Of a stretch of 48,813 nucleotides of DNA, positions 1 to 8,558 are shown piece after piece. The position numbers were made by a program, and so were the translations under genes. The stretch's first letter is position 1. Each line of letters opens with the position of its first letter. The notes under the pieces were generated by a model. It did no database searches, was not told the DNA's origin, and saw nothing but the letters and a program-made list of their open reading frames with translations. Source of the stretch: Geobacteraceae bacterium (GTDB lineage Bacteria; Desulfobacterota; Desulfuromonadia; Geobacterales; Geobacteraceae); the NCBI GenBank assembly GCA_009773645.1, contig WSYB01000038.1:1-48813 (forward strand), written 5' to 3'.

Positions 1-339
1 ATCGGTGTCCAGATTGAACTGGGCGAGGACCGCCCCGCTGATGCCGAACTGCCAGGCATCCGCCTCGCCCCAGCCGGGCCAGCGCACCAGTCCGAAGCTA
101 TCGCCAAACCCGACCGAGCCGACGTTGAAACTGTCCCCGGGGAGGTTGAGGCGGAGCCAGGTGACATGGGTGCGGGGCTCCTTGGGGCTTGCCAGCGGGG
201 CGAAGAACAGTGGGCCCTCGGGGAAGAGGATGGTTTTCCGGCTGGCGACCTGCTCGGCATTCTCTGGCGGCGCGTCGCCAAATCCTGCAATAAAGGGAAG
301 AAGCATTGCCAGAACCAGCCATACACTGAAGTTTTGCAT
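1..339 (-). CDS. Exported DUF1207-family protein, N-terminal part (runs off the left edge)
   Basis: The minus-strand frame from ATG at 339 stays open to the window edge (113 codons). It begins with a signal peptide (MQNFSVWLVLAMLLPFIAGF) and continues with the family-like segments ILFPEGPLFFAPLASPKEPR, VGFGDSFGLVRW and, at the edge, VLAQFNLDTD. These resemble the start of DUF1207 proteins, which are exported, probably outer-membrane barrel-like proteins of unknown function. The ATG has an AGGAG ribosome site seven bases upstream. Only the first third or so of the protein is inside the window. The family call rests on motif recognition. Confidence 0.75.
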   Translation of the reverse strand, partial: MQNFSVWLVLAMLLPFIAGFGDAPPENAEQVASRKTILFPEGPLFFAPLASPKEPRTHVTWLRLNLPGDSFNVGSVGFGDSFGLVRWPGWGEADAWQFGISGAVLAQFNLDTD

Positions 340-408
340 AGTGCGCTCCTTTCTCGCGGACTCTGCAGAGATAACCGCACATTTAGAACATGTAAGAGGC
401 CCATCAGC

Positions 409-603
409 TCATCGCTCATGCTCCTTACCAAGAGCCTGCTTCTCCAGATTGGTTAAAATCGCTGCAAACGTCTGAGTGACCAAATCTTTAGAATCAACCG
501 GTTGCGGACCGCCTTTAATCGTCATGGCGGCATCTCTGATAAATGCGGCAACGGTCAGGTTCGAAGCGATTATCATCTTTGCTTCTTTTGAAAGTTCGAG
601 CAT
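409..603 (-). CDS. Small hypothetical protein, 64 residues
   Basis: A short minus-strand gene starting MLELSKEAKMIIASNLTVAA. The ATG at 603 is chosen over the upstream in-frame codon at 645 because AAAGGGGG lies six bases before it. The protein is soluble and probably helical, with no membrane segment and no motif I can assign. It is divergent from the DUF4177-like gene at 795, so the 190 bases between them should carry both promoters. It looks real because of its ribosome site and protein-like composition, but the function is unknown. Confidence 0.55.
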   Translation of the reverse strand: MLELSKEAKMIIASNLTVAAFIRDAAMTIKGGPQPVDSKDLVTQTFAAILTNLEKQALGKEHER

Positions 604-794
604 TGAAAACCCCCTTTGATCGTGCAGGCGCAATCTTAGGTGCAATTACCATAGAAGCGGCCTCTCAGGAAGTATACCCGCAAAAAAACATGTTACAATT
701 GAGAAGCGGTAATGGCCGCGCAAGGTCGACATCAAAGTCCATGACACCAAGGCCCGTTTGTTCCGGCAAAAAAGGCCGAAAAAGGAGAATTGCC

Positions 795-986
795 ATGGCA
801 AAAGCATATACATTCACGACCAGGCATTACCCTGTAAATGATCTCCTGGCACTTGATTTACAAGATCACCTGGATCAAATGGCCAAGTTCGGATGGGAAC
901 TGGTCAGCACCGAGCAGCTCATTAATGAGCATAGCGCCACTACCCCGCAGATGATATTCTTCTGGGGCAAGGATGAGGAAAACTGA
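795..986 (+). CDS. Small DUF4177-like protein, 63 residues
   Basis: Begins MAKAYTFTTRHYPVNDLL with AAAGGAG seven bases upstream, which fixes the start well inside a longer open frame. The pattern of an N-terminal beta strand, a helix (DLQDHLDQMAKFGWELVS) and a final strand ending MIFFWGKDEEN fits the small DUF4177-type fold, in which a G-W-E-L motif follows the helix. The biochemical role of this family is not known to me. It lies upstream of the KaiC-like gene but 116 bases away, so co-transcription is uncertain. Confidence 0.6.
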   Translation: MAKAYTFTTRHYPVNDLLALDLQDHLDQMAKFGWELVSTEQLINEHSATTPQMIFFWGKDEEN

Positions 987-1102
987 GGGGGATTTTCACC
1001 TGACAACATTTAGCCGAAGATCAGCGTCTATCATATGGATAAATGCGCAACTTCTGGTAAACTTTCGTAAATTTGCCGGGAAGAAGACCGAGGGAGGGGA
1101 CA

Positions 1103-2554
1103 ATGGCCGTTGAATGGGATGAAAAGTGCATCGAAATCGAAAAAAGTAAGACGGGCATCGACGGTTTGGACCAGATAACCGGCGGCGGGTTGCCGAAGAG
1201 GGGAGCGACTCTTGTGGCCGGCAACGTGGGGTGCGGAAAGACCCTGCTCGCGATGCAGTTCCTGGTAAACGGCGCCCTCCTGGAAAACGAGCCCGGGGTT
1301 TTCGTGGCGCTGGAGGAATCCAACGAAGAATTGAAACGGAATTTCGCCTCAATCGGTATAGACCTTCAGAGTCTGATCGACCGCGGTCTCTTGACCCTGC
1401 TCAACGTCGGTATCAAACAGGACTTCCTTGACGAGCCGGAAAAAACCGACATGGGGTCCTGGTTCATCAGGCTGGCCGATGCCATAGCATCCATCAAGGC
1501 AAAACGGGTGGCGATAGATATAATCGATACCCTTTTTCAGACAATCACCGATGATAAAACATTGCGTATGCAGTTGCGGGGCTTGTTCCACTGGTTGAAG
1601 GAACTGGATCTGACGGTTGTTTGCACGGCAGAGTCAGGCATCGATACTCTGACACAGCGGGGCATGGAAGAATATATCGCCGACTGCGTCATCAAGCTTG
1701 ATTATCGTGTAACAGAGCAACTTTCGACGCGGCGGCTCCGCATAATCAAGTACAGAGGAGCCGGGCATCCTTCGGACGAATTCCCTTTCGTCATTGACAA
1801 CAGAGGCATCACCCTGATTCCGATAACATCTATCCGGCTCGAACACAAACCTTCCGGGGAGTTTATTCCCACCGGAATTGCCGAACTCGATGAAATGCTG
1901 CAGAACAAGGGCTATTCACGGGGGAGCAGTGTCCTCATTTCGGGGACACCCGGAGCGGGTAAAACGAGCTTCACGTTCACGTTCATCGATGCTGCCTGTC
2001 GTCGCGGGGAGCGTTGCGCCTATTTCGGTTTCGAGGAATCCGCGGCACAAACGATACATAACATGAAATCTATCGGCCTTGATCTGCAACAGTGGGTAGA
2101 GAAAGGACTGTTGCAGCTTCATACTTCCCGCATTTCCATGTTCGGGCTCGAAACGCACCTGCTCACGATGTACCGCGTGATCGAAGAATTCCAGCCGGCA
2201 GTGGTCATCGTCGACCCGATGCCCACCCTGACGGATGTCGGCTCGGCACAACAGGCGAAATCGGTGATTACACGTCTGATCGATTTCCTGAAGATGCGCG
2301 CCATCACCACCATGTTCACGGACCTGACCCGCGAGGAGAAAACCGGGGTGCCCACCGAAGAGGAGATCCCCTCACTCATTGATACCTGGCTGCTGCTGCG
2401 GGAGAGGGAAGTCGACGATGAACGCTACCATACGCTGCTGATCTTTAAATCACGCGGGATAGCACATTCCAACCGGGTCTGTAAGTTCCTGTTGACCGAT
2501 AACGGCATCAGGTTGAAACCGTTGGCACGAGACACGACCGAAAAGAGTGTGTGA
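1103..2554 (+). CDS. KaiC-like tandem RecA-fold ATPase, 483 residues
   Basis: Two RecA/KaiC domains in tandem. The first Walker A is GNVGCGKT at residues 40-47 and the second is GTPGAGKT at 281-288. The paired glutamates that serve as catalytic carboxylates in KaiC are present in both halves (EES at 71-73 and EES at 311-313). In cyanobacterial KaiC the CII phosphosites are Ser431 and Thr432; the matching stretch here reads TEEEIPSLIDT, so the first site appears to be Pro and the second Ser. This is therefore a KaiC homologue outside the clock proper, probably a signalling ATPase; no kaiA or kaiB is in the window. The ATG at 1103 follows AGGGAGGGGA; the ATG ten codons upstream lacks such a site. 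The UbiB-like gene begins 36 bases downstream, so they are likely co-transcribed. Confidence 0.85.
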   Translation: MAVEWDEKCIEIEKSKTGIDGLDQITGGGLPKRGATLVAGNVGCGKTLLAMQFLVNGALLENEPGVFVALEESNEELKRNFASIGIDLQSLIDRGLLTLLNVGIKQDFLDEPEKTDMGSWFIRLADAIASIKAKRVAIDIIDTLFQTITDDKTLRMQLRGLFHWLKELDLTVVCTAESGIDTLTQRGMEEYIADCVIKLDYRVTEQLSTRRLRIIKYRGAGHPSDEFPFVIDNRGITLIPITSIRLEHKPSGEFIPTGIAELDEMLQNKGYSRGSSVLISGTPGAGKTSFTFTFIDAACRRGERCAYFGFEESAAQTIHNMKSIGLDLQQWVEKGLLQLHTSRISMFGLETHLLTMYRVIEEFQPAVVIVDPMPTLTDVGSAQQAKSVITRLIDFLKMRAITTMFTDLTREEKTGVPTEEEIPSLIDTWLLLREREVDDERYHTLLIFKSRGIAHSNRVCKFLLTDNGIRLKPLARDTTEKSV

Positions 2555-2590
2555 AAAGCAGGGAAATAGCATGACTGTTGGGAGAAGCGC

Positions 2591-4210
2591 ATGGCTGTTA
2601 TGATCGACCCGGAGAAAAGCAGCCTGCTGCGAGCGGCGCCGCGACTGATTCAAATCCTGCGCGTGCTCGCCCGGCACAAGTTCCTGGGCGCCCTGCGCGG
2701 CAAGAATCATTGGCCGCCGCCGCATGAGGTGCGGGAAACCTTTGAGGAACTGGGGCTGACCTTTCTCAAGTTCGGACAAGTGCTCGCGATGAGGCGCGAC
2801 TTGCTGCCGGACGCCTACATCGATGAGTTGGAGCTGCTGCACGACCAGCTGCCGGCGCAGGGCATTGACGCGGTGCGCGCGACGGTCGAAATCGAACTGG
2901 GCGCCCCGTTGACGAAAGTGTTCGCATCGTTCAGCGAAACGCCGCTGGCCGCCGCCACCATCGCCCAGGTGCATGAGGCGACAATGCATAACGGGCGTCA
3001 CGTGGCCGTGAAGGTGCAGCGGCCCGGTCTTGAAGCGATGATTGCTACGGATATCGCGGCGCTGACCTACCTGGTAGCACTGGGAGAAAGCCTCTTTCCG
3101 CGTCTGCGCGCGCTCGACCTCCCCGTCCTGGTCAGGGAATTTGCCAACAGTCTGAACCGGGAAACCGATTTTCAACGAGAAGCGCGCTCCATAGTGCTCT
3201 TTCGCACCGCGTTGGCGGATGTCCCCGATCTCTGGATTCCGGATGTCGTGGCGGAGTGTTCGAGCGGAACCGTGCTCACGCTGGAGTTTTCGGCCGGCGA
3301 ACGGGTGGATATCTACGCCAGGCTGCACCCGGAAGCGATGCCGCGGGCAATCGGCACCCTGGTAAGGCTGATGCTGCAAACGATCTTCGAAGAAGGGTTG
3401 TTTCACGCCGACCCGCATCCCGGCAATGTTTTCGTTCTGCCCGACGGGCGGCTCTCCCTGCTCGATTTCGGGATGACGGGCGAGCTTGACGAGCCGATGC
3501 GCGACTCGCTGACACTCCTGCTCGAAGCGGTCGTCAAAGGCGATGCGCGGGCCGCCACCGAGGCCTATCTCGAAATGACGACGGCGAGCGAAAAGGTCAA
3601 CCGTGCGGCGCTGTTGTTGGACATAAAGGCAGTGCTCTATGAAATCCACAGGAGCGACCTGGCGGATGTTTCAATCGGGGATGCGTTCGACTCGCTCTTG
3701 CGTGCCGGAAGCCGGCACGGGGTCCATAATCCCGGCGAGTTTTTCCTTCTGACGCGTGCTTTCGTCATTCTGGAATCGATGATACGCCAACTCGACCCGG
3801 ACCATAACTACCTGGGATCGTTTCGCGAAGAAATCTCGCGCCTGACCGCGCAGCACTTCTCACTGGCGCGGATAACGGACAAGACAACCAAGCTGGCGCG
3901 CGAACTTGAGCGCTTGATGAGTGATGCGCCCGGCGACACACGTCGCGTCCTCCGACGTTTCGCCGAAGGCAATCTGGGCCGACTGCAGTCTCCGGCGTTG
4001 GAGGCCCTGGGCGGTCGCTTCAGCCGCAACCTCGAGCGACTCACCGGCGCCATAGCTGCCGCGGCGCTCGTGATCGGCGGCGCCATGCTGGTGCTTGCTC
4101 CGCTGGGCGGCTGGCATCATATTCTCGGCGAAACGATGGTTATCAGCGGGATTATCGGTACGCTCATCATCAGCATCGGCGCTTTGCGCCGCGACCGTGG
4201 CCGACGCTGA
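2591..4210 (+). CDS. UbiB/ABC1 (AarF) family atypical kinase-like protein, 539 residues
   Basis: Carries the hallmarks of the ABC1/ADCK/UbiB family: a KFGQ form of the KxGQ motif (residues 60-63), the alanine-rich loop AAATIAQVHEA, the lysine in VAVKVQRPG, a catalytic segment FHADPHPGNV near residue 272, and the metal-binding LLDFGMTG. Two hydrophobic segments close the protein (around 485-505 and 512-530), as expected for the membrane-anchored members. UbiB proteins act at the inner membrane as ATPases supporting ubiquinone or other isoprenoid lipid handling; the substrate here is unknown, and a menaquinone-using host is likely. GGGAG lies six bases before the ATG. It probably shares a transcript with the KaiC-like gene. 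Confidence 0.88.
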   Translation: MAVMIDPEKSSLLRAAPRLIQILRVLARHKFLGALRGKNHWPPPHEVRETFEELGLTFLKFGQVLAMRRDLLPDAYIDELELLHDQLPAQGIDAVRATVEIELGAPLTKVFASFSETPLAAATIAQVHEATMHNGRHVAVKVQRPGLEAMIATDIAALTYLVALGESLFPRLRALDLPVLVREFANSLNRETDFQREARSIVLFRTALADVPDLWIPDVVAECSSGTVLTLEFSAGERVDIYARLHPEAMPRAIGTLVRLMLQTIFEEGLFHADPHPGNVFVLPDGRLSLLDFGMTGELDEPMRDSLTLLLEAVVKGDARAATEAYLEMTTASEKVNRAALLLDIKAVLYEIHRSDLADVSIGDAFDSLLRAGSRHGVHNPGEFFLLTRAFVILESMIRQLDPDHNYLGSFREEISRLTAQHFSLARITDKTTKLARELERLMSDAPGDTRRVLRRFAEGNLGRLQSPALEALGGRFSRNLERLTGAIAAAALVIGGAMLVLAPLGGWHHILGETMVISGIIGTLIISIGALRRDRGRR

Positions 4211-4313
4211 CGCTCCCCTTCGGAATGCAACCGCTCTGAGCGTCCCCTCATCTCCCTCATCCCCGCCTGACCCCTATATTCTTTCTGGAAATGCGCTATC
4301 CTTTAACTACGGC

Positions 4314-4325
4314 TTATGGTATAGT
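4314..4325 (+). promoter_or_regulatory. Possible extended -10 promoter for the RIO kinase gene
   Basis: The 298 bases between the UbiB-like gene and the RIO kinase hold no gene I can support. A TG-G-TATAGT extended -10 element lies at 4317-4325, about 185 bases before the RIO start. There is no good -35 hexamer at the expected distance (TATCCT at 17 bases), so this is only a weak candidate. Confidence 0.25.
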
Positions 4326-4508
4326 CAACCATCGGCTTACCTACTGAAAATATCCACCCACGGACCCTTCGATCCGAACTCCGCCTCTCTTCACCCCCTC
4401 GGGAACAGTCCGCACCATTCCTAACGAGCGAACCGCCCCCCAAACAAAACGACCAGGGAGATGCCGAAAACGGTTCCCTTGCGTCCAGAACAGGATATAA
4501 GAACCTTT

Positions 4509-5336
4509 ATGAAAATTCCGCAGAAATTTGAGATGCTGGTCCATAACGGTCTCGTCGACGAGGTCGTCTGCCAGCTAATGAGCGGCAAGGAAGCCGAGGT
4601 CTATGTCGTCCGCTCCATGGGAGAGCTCCGCTGCGCCAAGGTATACAAGGACGCCGACAACCGGAGCTTCAGCAAGCAGGCCCGGTATCAGGAAGGTCGC
4701 AAGGTGAGGAACAGCCGCCACGCGCGCGCCATAGGGAAGAACACGAGGTACGGCCGGAAAGAGCAGGAGGGGGCTTGGCAGAACGCCGAGGTGGACGCCC
4801 TGCACCGCCTTGCCGCCGCGGGAGTGCGCGTGCCGCAGATTTTCAGCTACGCCGGGGGAGTACTGCTGATGGAGCTCGTGGTCGACGATAATGGCAACAC
4901 GGCGCCGAGGCTCAACGATGTAAAGCTGACCGGGGCGCAGGCCCGTGAATATCACCGCGCGCTGATCGCGCAGATCGTTCTCATGCTCTGCGCCGGACTC
5001 GTCCATGGCGACCTGTCCGAGTACAACGTGCTCGTCGGCAGCGACGGGCCGGTCATCATCGACCTGCCCCAGGCCATCGATGCCGCGGGGAACAACAACG
5101 CAGCCGGCATGCTCGAACGGGACGTCGCCAACATGACCGCCTACTTCGGCCGTTTCGCGCCCGAACTTCAGGCCACCGACTACGGCAGGGAGATCTGGAA
5201 GCTTTACGCCACCGGCGAGCTCAGCCCGGCGACCCTGCTTACCGGACGCTTTGAGCAGAGCAGCATGCCGGCCGACGTGCGTGGCGTCATGGGGGATGTG
5301 GAAGCGGCGCGGCGCTGGCATGAGCGCAACAGTTGA
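4509..5336 (+). CDS. RIO-type serine protein kinase, 275 residues
   Basis: A bacterial RIO kinase. Visible motifs are the ATP-loop region SGKEAEVYVVR, the lysine in CAKVYK, the basic segment EGRKVRNSRHARA, the catalytic loop HGDLSEYNVLV (Asp and Asn present) and the metal-binding IIDLPQAID. Family members of this type start MKxPK, which matches MKIPQKFEML at 4509. An ATG 48 bases upstream (4461) is also in frame, but AGGGAG there abuts the codon directly, too close for normal initiation. RIO kinases act in ribosome maturation in archaea and eukaryotes; bacterial roles are poorly defined. It is followed 61 bases later by the ferritin-like gene. Confidence 0.88.
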   Translation: MKIPQKFEMLVHNGLVDEVVCQLMSGKEAEVYVVRSMGELRCAKVYKDADNRSFSKQARYQEGRKVRNSRHARAIGKNTRYGRKEQEGAWQNAEVDALHRLAAAGVRVPQIFSYAGGVLLMELVVDDNGNTAPRLNDVKLTGAQAREYHRALIAQIVLMLCAGLVHGDLSEYNVLVGSDGPVIIDLPQAIDAAGNNNAAGMLERDVANMTAYFGRFAPELQATDYGREIWKLYATGELSPATLLTGRFEQSSMPADVRGVMGDVEAARRWHERNS

Positions 5337-5397
5337 AAACGCGCCTCTACGACAGGTAAGCACGTACCGGCCTGAATAACAGACAAAGGAGATCGCC

Positions 5398-5883
5398 ATG
5401 AATATTTTCGATTGTGCCATCAAGATGGAAGAGGAAGCCAGGATGTACTACGAAATACTGGCGGCGGCCACCGCCGTTCCCGAGTTGAAGCATCTCTTCA
5501 CCATGCTGGCGGCAGCCGAGCAGGAACACCACGATGCCCTGGTAGAGATGAAAGGGGGTATCGATCCCCAAAAGGCCCAGTTCAAGGCTTTGCAGGAGGC
5601 AGCATGCCTGTTCAAACCTCTCCTGGCAAAGCGTGACCTCATGGCCGAACTGAAGGAAGACCCCGACGCTTACAAACACGTGGTAAAGGAAGAGGAGGAG
5701 GGCGTCAGGTTCTACGAAGAGCTGGCCGCGCAGGCGAAGGACGAGGGCACCCGCGAGATCCTCCTCATGATTGCGGACGAGGAGCGGAAGCACCTGAACA
5801 TCGTCGAGAACATATACTCCTTCGTCGAGTCGCCGAAAACCTACCTTGCCTGGGGCGAGTTCAGCAACCTCAAGGAGTACTGA
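5398..5883 (+). CDS. Ferritin-like (rubrerythrin-type) di-iron protein, 161 residues
   Basis: An all-helical ferritin-like protein with two symmetric halves. Candidate di-iron ligands lie in the first half at the MEEEARMYYE helix and in AEQEHH, and in the second half in KEEEEGVRFYEEL and ADEERKH, giving the E...ExxH...E...ExxH pattern. There is no C-terminal rubredoxin domain, so it resembles the stand-alone erythrin domain of rubrerythrins. Such proteins handle iron or peroxide in anaerobes in the cytoplasm. AAAGGAG lies six bases before the ATG. It converges on the broken kup gene with only 11 bases between the stop codons. Confidence 0.85.
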   Translation: MNIFDCAIKMEEEARMYYEILAAATAVPELKHLFTMLAAAEQEHHDALVEMKGGIDPQKAQFKALQEAACLFKPLLAKRDLMAELKEDPDAYKHVVKEEEEGVRFYEELAAQAKDEGTREILLMIADEERKHLNIVENIYSFVESPKTYLAWGEFSNLKEY

Positions 5884-5894
5884 GTACAGTAGGT

Positions 5895-7831
5895 CTATAT
5901 TTCGATCCGTATGCCCAATTCAACGACCCGCTCGGGCGGTATCCTGAAAAAATCAGTCGCCGGCAGGGCATTACGGGTCATGAACGAGAACAGCTTCTCC
6001 CGCCAGAGCATCATGCCGCGGCGCTTCAGGGAGGGAATCAGGGTCTCCCGTGCGAGGTAGAACGTGGTGGTGTCCAGATTCACCTTCAGGCCGAATGATT
6101 CACATTCCCGTAATGCAACCGGCACATGGGGACTTTGCATGAAACCGTAGTTGACGGTCACCTGGGAGAACCCCTGTTCCAGCCTGATGACCTCGAGCCT
6201 ATTCTCTGCCGTTACCCGGGGGACTTCTCTGGTAACGACGCTGAGAAGTACGACCTGCTCATGGAGGACATGGTTATGGGCGAGATGATGGAGCAGTTGG
6301 GGAGGGGTCCCGGGAATCCGCTTGACCATGAATACTGCCGTGCCCGGAACGCGCAGCGGGGGATGTGCGGCAATCCGCAGCAGGAAGAGGTCGAGAGGTT
6401 CCCTGGCTTTTTCAAAACGTTGTGCGAGGATTTCCCTGCCCCGGCGCCAGGTCGCCATCATGGTGAAGACGATTCCGCCCGCTGCCAGGGGAAACCATCC
6501 ACCGGCCTCGATTTTCAGCATATTCGCTCCGAAAAAAGCAAGGTCCACCGTCAGGAACAGTAACGTGATCAGACCGGCAGTGACGGGATGCCACTGCCAT
6601 TTGCCGATGGCCACATAAAATGCCAGCATCACCGTGATCACCATGGTGGTCGTAACCGCGACCCCGTACGCACCGGCGAGTCTGCTGGAAGAGCCGAATC
6701 CGAGCACGAGGGAGATCGTCACGATCATGAGCAGCCAATTGACACTGGGAATGTAGATCTGTCCTATTTCTTCCTGGGAGGTCTGGATAATGTGGACATG
6801 TGGGCACTGCCCGAGCTGCACTGCCTGCCGGGTAAGGGAAAATGCTCCGGAAATTACCGCCTGTGAGGCAATCACGGTGGCAAGGGTGGCAAGCAGTACC
6901 AGCGGGTAGAGCGCCCACCCCGGCGCCAGATTGAAGAACGGTTGGTGCGACTGCTCGGGATTGAGCAGGATCAGGGCTGCCTGGCCGAAATAGTTTAGGA
7001 GGAGTGCGGGGAGCACCAGGGTAAACCAGGCAAGCCTGATGGGAAAACGCCCAAAATGCCCCATGTCGGCGTAAAGGGCCTCCCCGCCGGTCACCACCAG
7101 GAATACGGCCCCCAGGACAACGAAACCGCGCCAGCCGTTGTGGATGAAGAAATCGACGCCAAGCGCCGGGTTGATGGCGGCGAGTACCTTCGGCGCACGG
7201 ATAATCCAGATGATGCCGAGGAGGGCGAGGGTTGCGAACCAGAGGAGCATGACGGGGCCGAACACTGTTCTGTTCCGATCCGGGAGGTACCGCGCTTCTG
7301 GAAGCGGAAGAGGAGAACAAGGACCGCGATCGTGATCGGCAGCACGTACGGTTTCAGCCCCGGAGCCGCAATCTCCAACCCTTCGACGGCGGAGAGGACC
7401 GATATTGCCGGGGTAATAGCCCCATCGCCATAGAGGAGCGCCGCGCCGAACAGACCGACAAAGAGCAGCACCCGACTCTTCCGTGAACGGTCGCGCCAGG
7501 GCGCGAGCAATGCCAGAAGCGCCAGGATGCCACCTTCGCCGTGGTTGTCGGCTCTCATCACGAAGAGCAGGTATTTGAGCGAAATAATGATCATGAGCGC
7601 CCAGAAGATGAGCGACAGTACGCCAAGAACGTTGTCTGGAGTCGGCGGAAACGGGTGTGAGCCGTGAAAACATTCGCGCAGGGCGTAGATCGGGCTCGTC
7701 CCGATGTCACCGTAGACGACCCCGAGGGCAGACAGTCCAAGCAGAAGAAAGCGCTTCTCAGATCCCCGGTGCCCGTCATCCCGTGCAGCCGGGGGCAAGG
7801 GAGGGATTTCTCTTTTCAAATTGATATTCAT
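5895..7831 (-). pseudogene. kup: kup potassium transporter, disrupted by a 5-bp tandem duplication
   Basis: Read from ATG at 7831, the protein starts as a normal Kup/Trk-type low-affinity K+ uptake permease ([40 protein letters not shown]) up to QKRGTSRIG. It then leaves frame, while [10 protein letters not shown] and the remaining roughly 450 residues to GIRIEI continue in another frame. On the coding strand the break reads GGAACAGAACAGTGTTC: GAACA occurs twice. Removing one copy restores G-T-V-F-G-P-V-M, which matches the length and sequence of the family here (E. coli has G-K-L-F-A-P). The copies lie at 7266-7270 and 7271-7275. Everything else looks intact, so the lesion is recent or a sequencing error. 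A TTG at 7867 is an alternative start. Confidence 0.88.
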
Positions 7832-7906
7832 TGGCTCACTGCCTGGAGGTTTTGTTGCAAGGGTCAAGCAGCTGGGTCAGGCTTCCAGGATGCAAACTTG
7901 AACCAG

Positions 7907-7951
7907 AAAAAATAAAAGCCGCTAATCGGCTTCCACGCTGACCAAGCGGCT
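7907..7951 (-). terminator. Intrinsic terminator or attenuator in the kup leader
   Basis: On the minus strand a perfect 7-bp stem, AGCCGCT (7945-7951) with AGCGGCT (7917-7923), is followed by TTTATTTTTT. It lies on the same strand as kup and about 75 bases before its start. No upstream minus-strand gene ends closer than DUF3553 (stop at 8180), so it could end that transcript or attenuate kup. I could not fit the upstream sequence to a known riboswitch. Confidence 0.55.
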
Positions 7952-8043
7952 CTCTGAACCTGCACTCCGGCATCCCATCTGCCCCTCCCGGGCATTCCAT
8001 AAAAAATTACTCACATACATACACCCGTAAAGGCGGCATCGTC

Positions 8044-8105
8044 AAGGATGAAGTATGAGTTATGAATTATGAAATCTCAACCTTCATCATTCATCCTTCA
8101 TCCTT
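8044..8105. repeat. Inverted pair of short degenerate tandem repeats (ATGAA type)
   Basis: AAGGATGAAG at 8044-8053 pairs with CTTCATCCTT at 8096-8105. The left half is a run of ATGA-containing units (ATGAAGT, ATGAGTT, ATGAATT, ATGAA) and the right half a run of TTCATC units. It lies in the otherwise empty 348 bases between kup and the DUF3553 gene. The same architecture with other units recurs at 8476, 41102 and 44206. Confidence 0.6.
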
Positions 8106-8179
8106 AACCCCGGGATACTTTCAGCCAGCCTGCAAAGCGTTCTCTCGTCCTCTTAGATAAAATCCGCATGGTTGATTAC

Positions 8180-8437
8180 TCAAACTGCCGGTTGTTTCGT
8201 CTTTTTCTGTCGCTTGGGAATCGCCCGAGCCTTTACTGCCGGTACGCTGTCGGGAGTTGGCACGAAAGAAGCCGGATCGGCCGGCTGAAGGATTGTGTAA
8301 TGGGAGGAGGCAATCTTCCTGATGATTCCATCACTGAACTGGATAGTCGCTTTGAGGGGAGTCACCTCCACCACCTTGCCGACTCCCCATTCATGCGCTA
8401 CTGTGTGGCTCACTACGTTACCTCGTTTGATAGTCAT
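8180..8437 (-). CDS. DUF3553-like small protein, 85 residues
   Basis: A small beta-rich domain of the type seen in DUF3553: MTIKRGNVVSHTVAHEWGVG, then KVVEVTPLKATIQFSDGIIR, a W-G-x-G-K-V-V core like that of CarD/SH3-type barrels. It is followed by a basic tail (KARAIPKRQKKTKQPAV) that could bind nucleic acid or ribosomes; that is inference. GAGGAGA lies six bases before the ATG. It is downstream of and co-oriented with ndvB, separated by 120 bases that contain an inverted repeat. Confidence 0.65.
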   Translation of the reverse strand: MTIKRGNVVSHTVAHEWGVGKVVEVTPLKATIQFSDGIIRKIASSHYTILQPADPASFVPTPDSVPAVKARAIPKRQKKTKQPAV

Positions 8438-8475
8438 GTTCTCTCCTCATCTGACTGGGTTAACAACAAATTACT

Positions 8476-8556
8476 CAGGCTGAAGGCTGAAGACTGTTAG
8501 GTACAAACCATTCGCTACGATTCTATCTTTAGCCTCTACCTTTAGCCTTCAGCCTG
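8476..8556. repeat. Inverted pair of short repeats (GGCTGAA type) at the ndvB 3' end
   Basis: CAGGCTGAAGGCT at 8476-8488 is perfectly complementary to AGCCTTCAGCCTG at 8544-8556. Each arm repeats a GGCTGAA-like unit. It sits directly after the ndvB stop (8559-8561 on the minus strand), so it may fold at the 3' end of that transcript. There is no U-run, so it is not a classical intrinsic terminator. Confidence 0.6.
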
Positions 8557-8558
8557 CA

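Noticed and set aside
2450-3649. 399-codon minus-strand open frame
   Set aside because: Antisense to the UbiB-like gene, with His/Arg/Gln-rich composition and no motif.
7900-8060. A c-di-AMP (ydaO-type) riboswitch before kup
   Set aside because: Only a terminator and a vague similarity are visible; the conserved aptamer segments could not be matched by eye.
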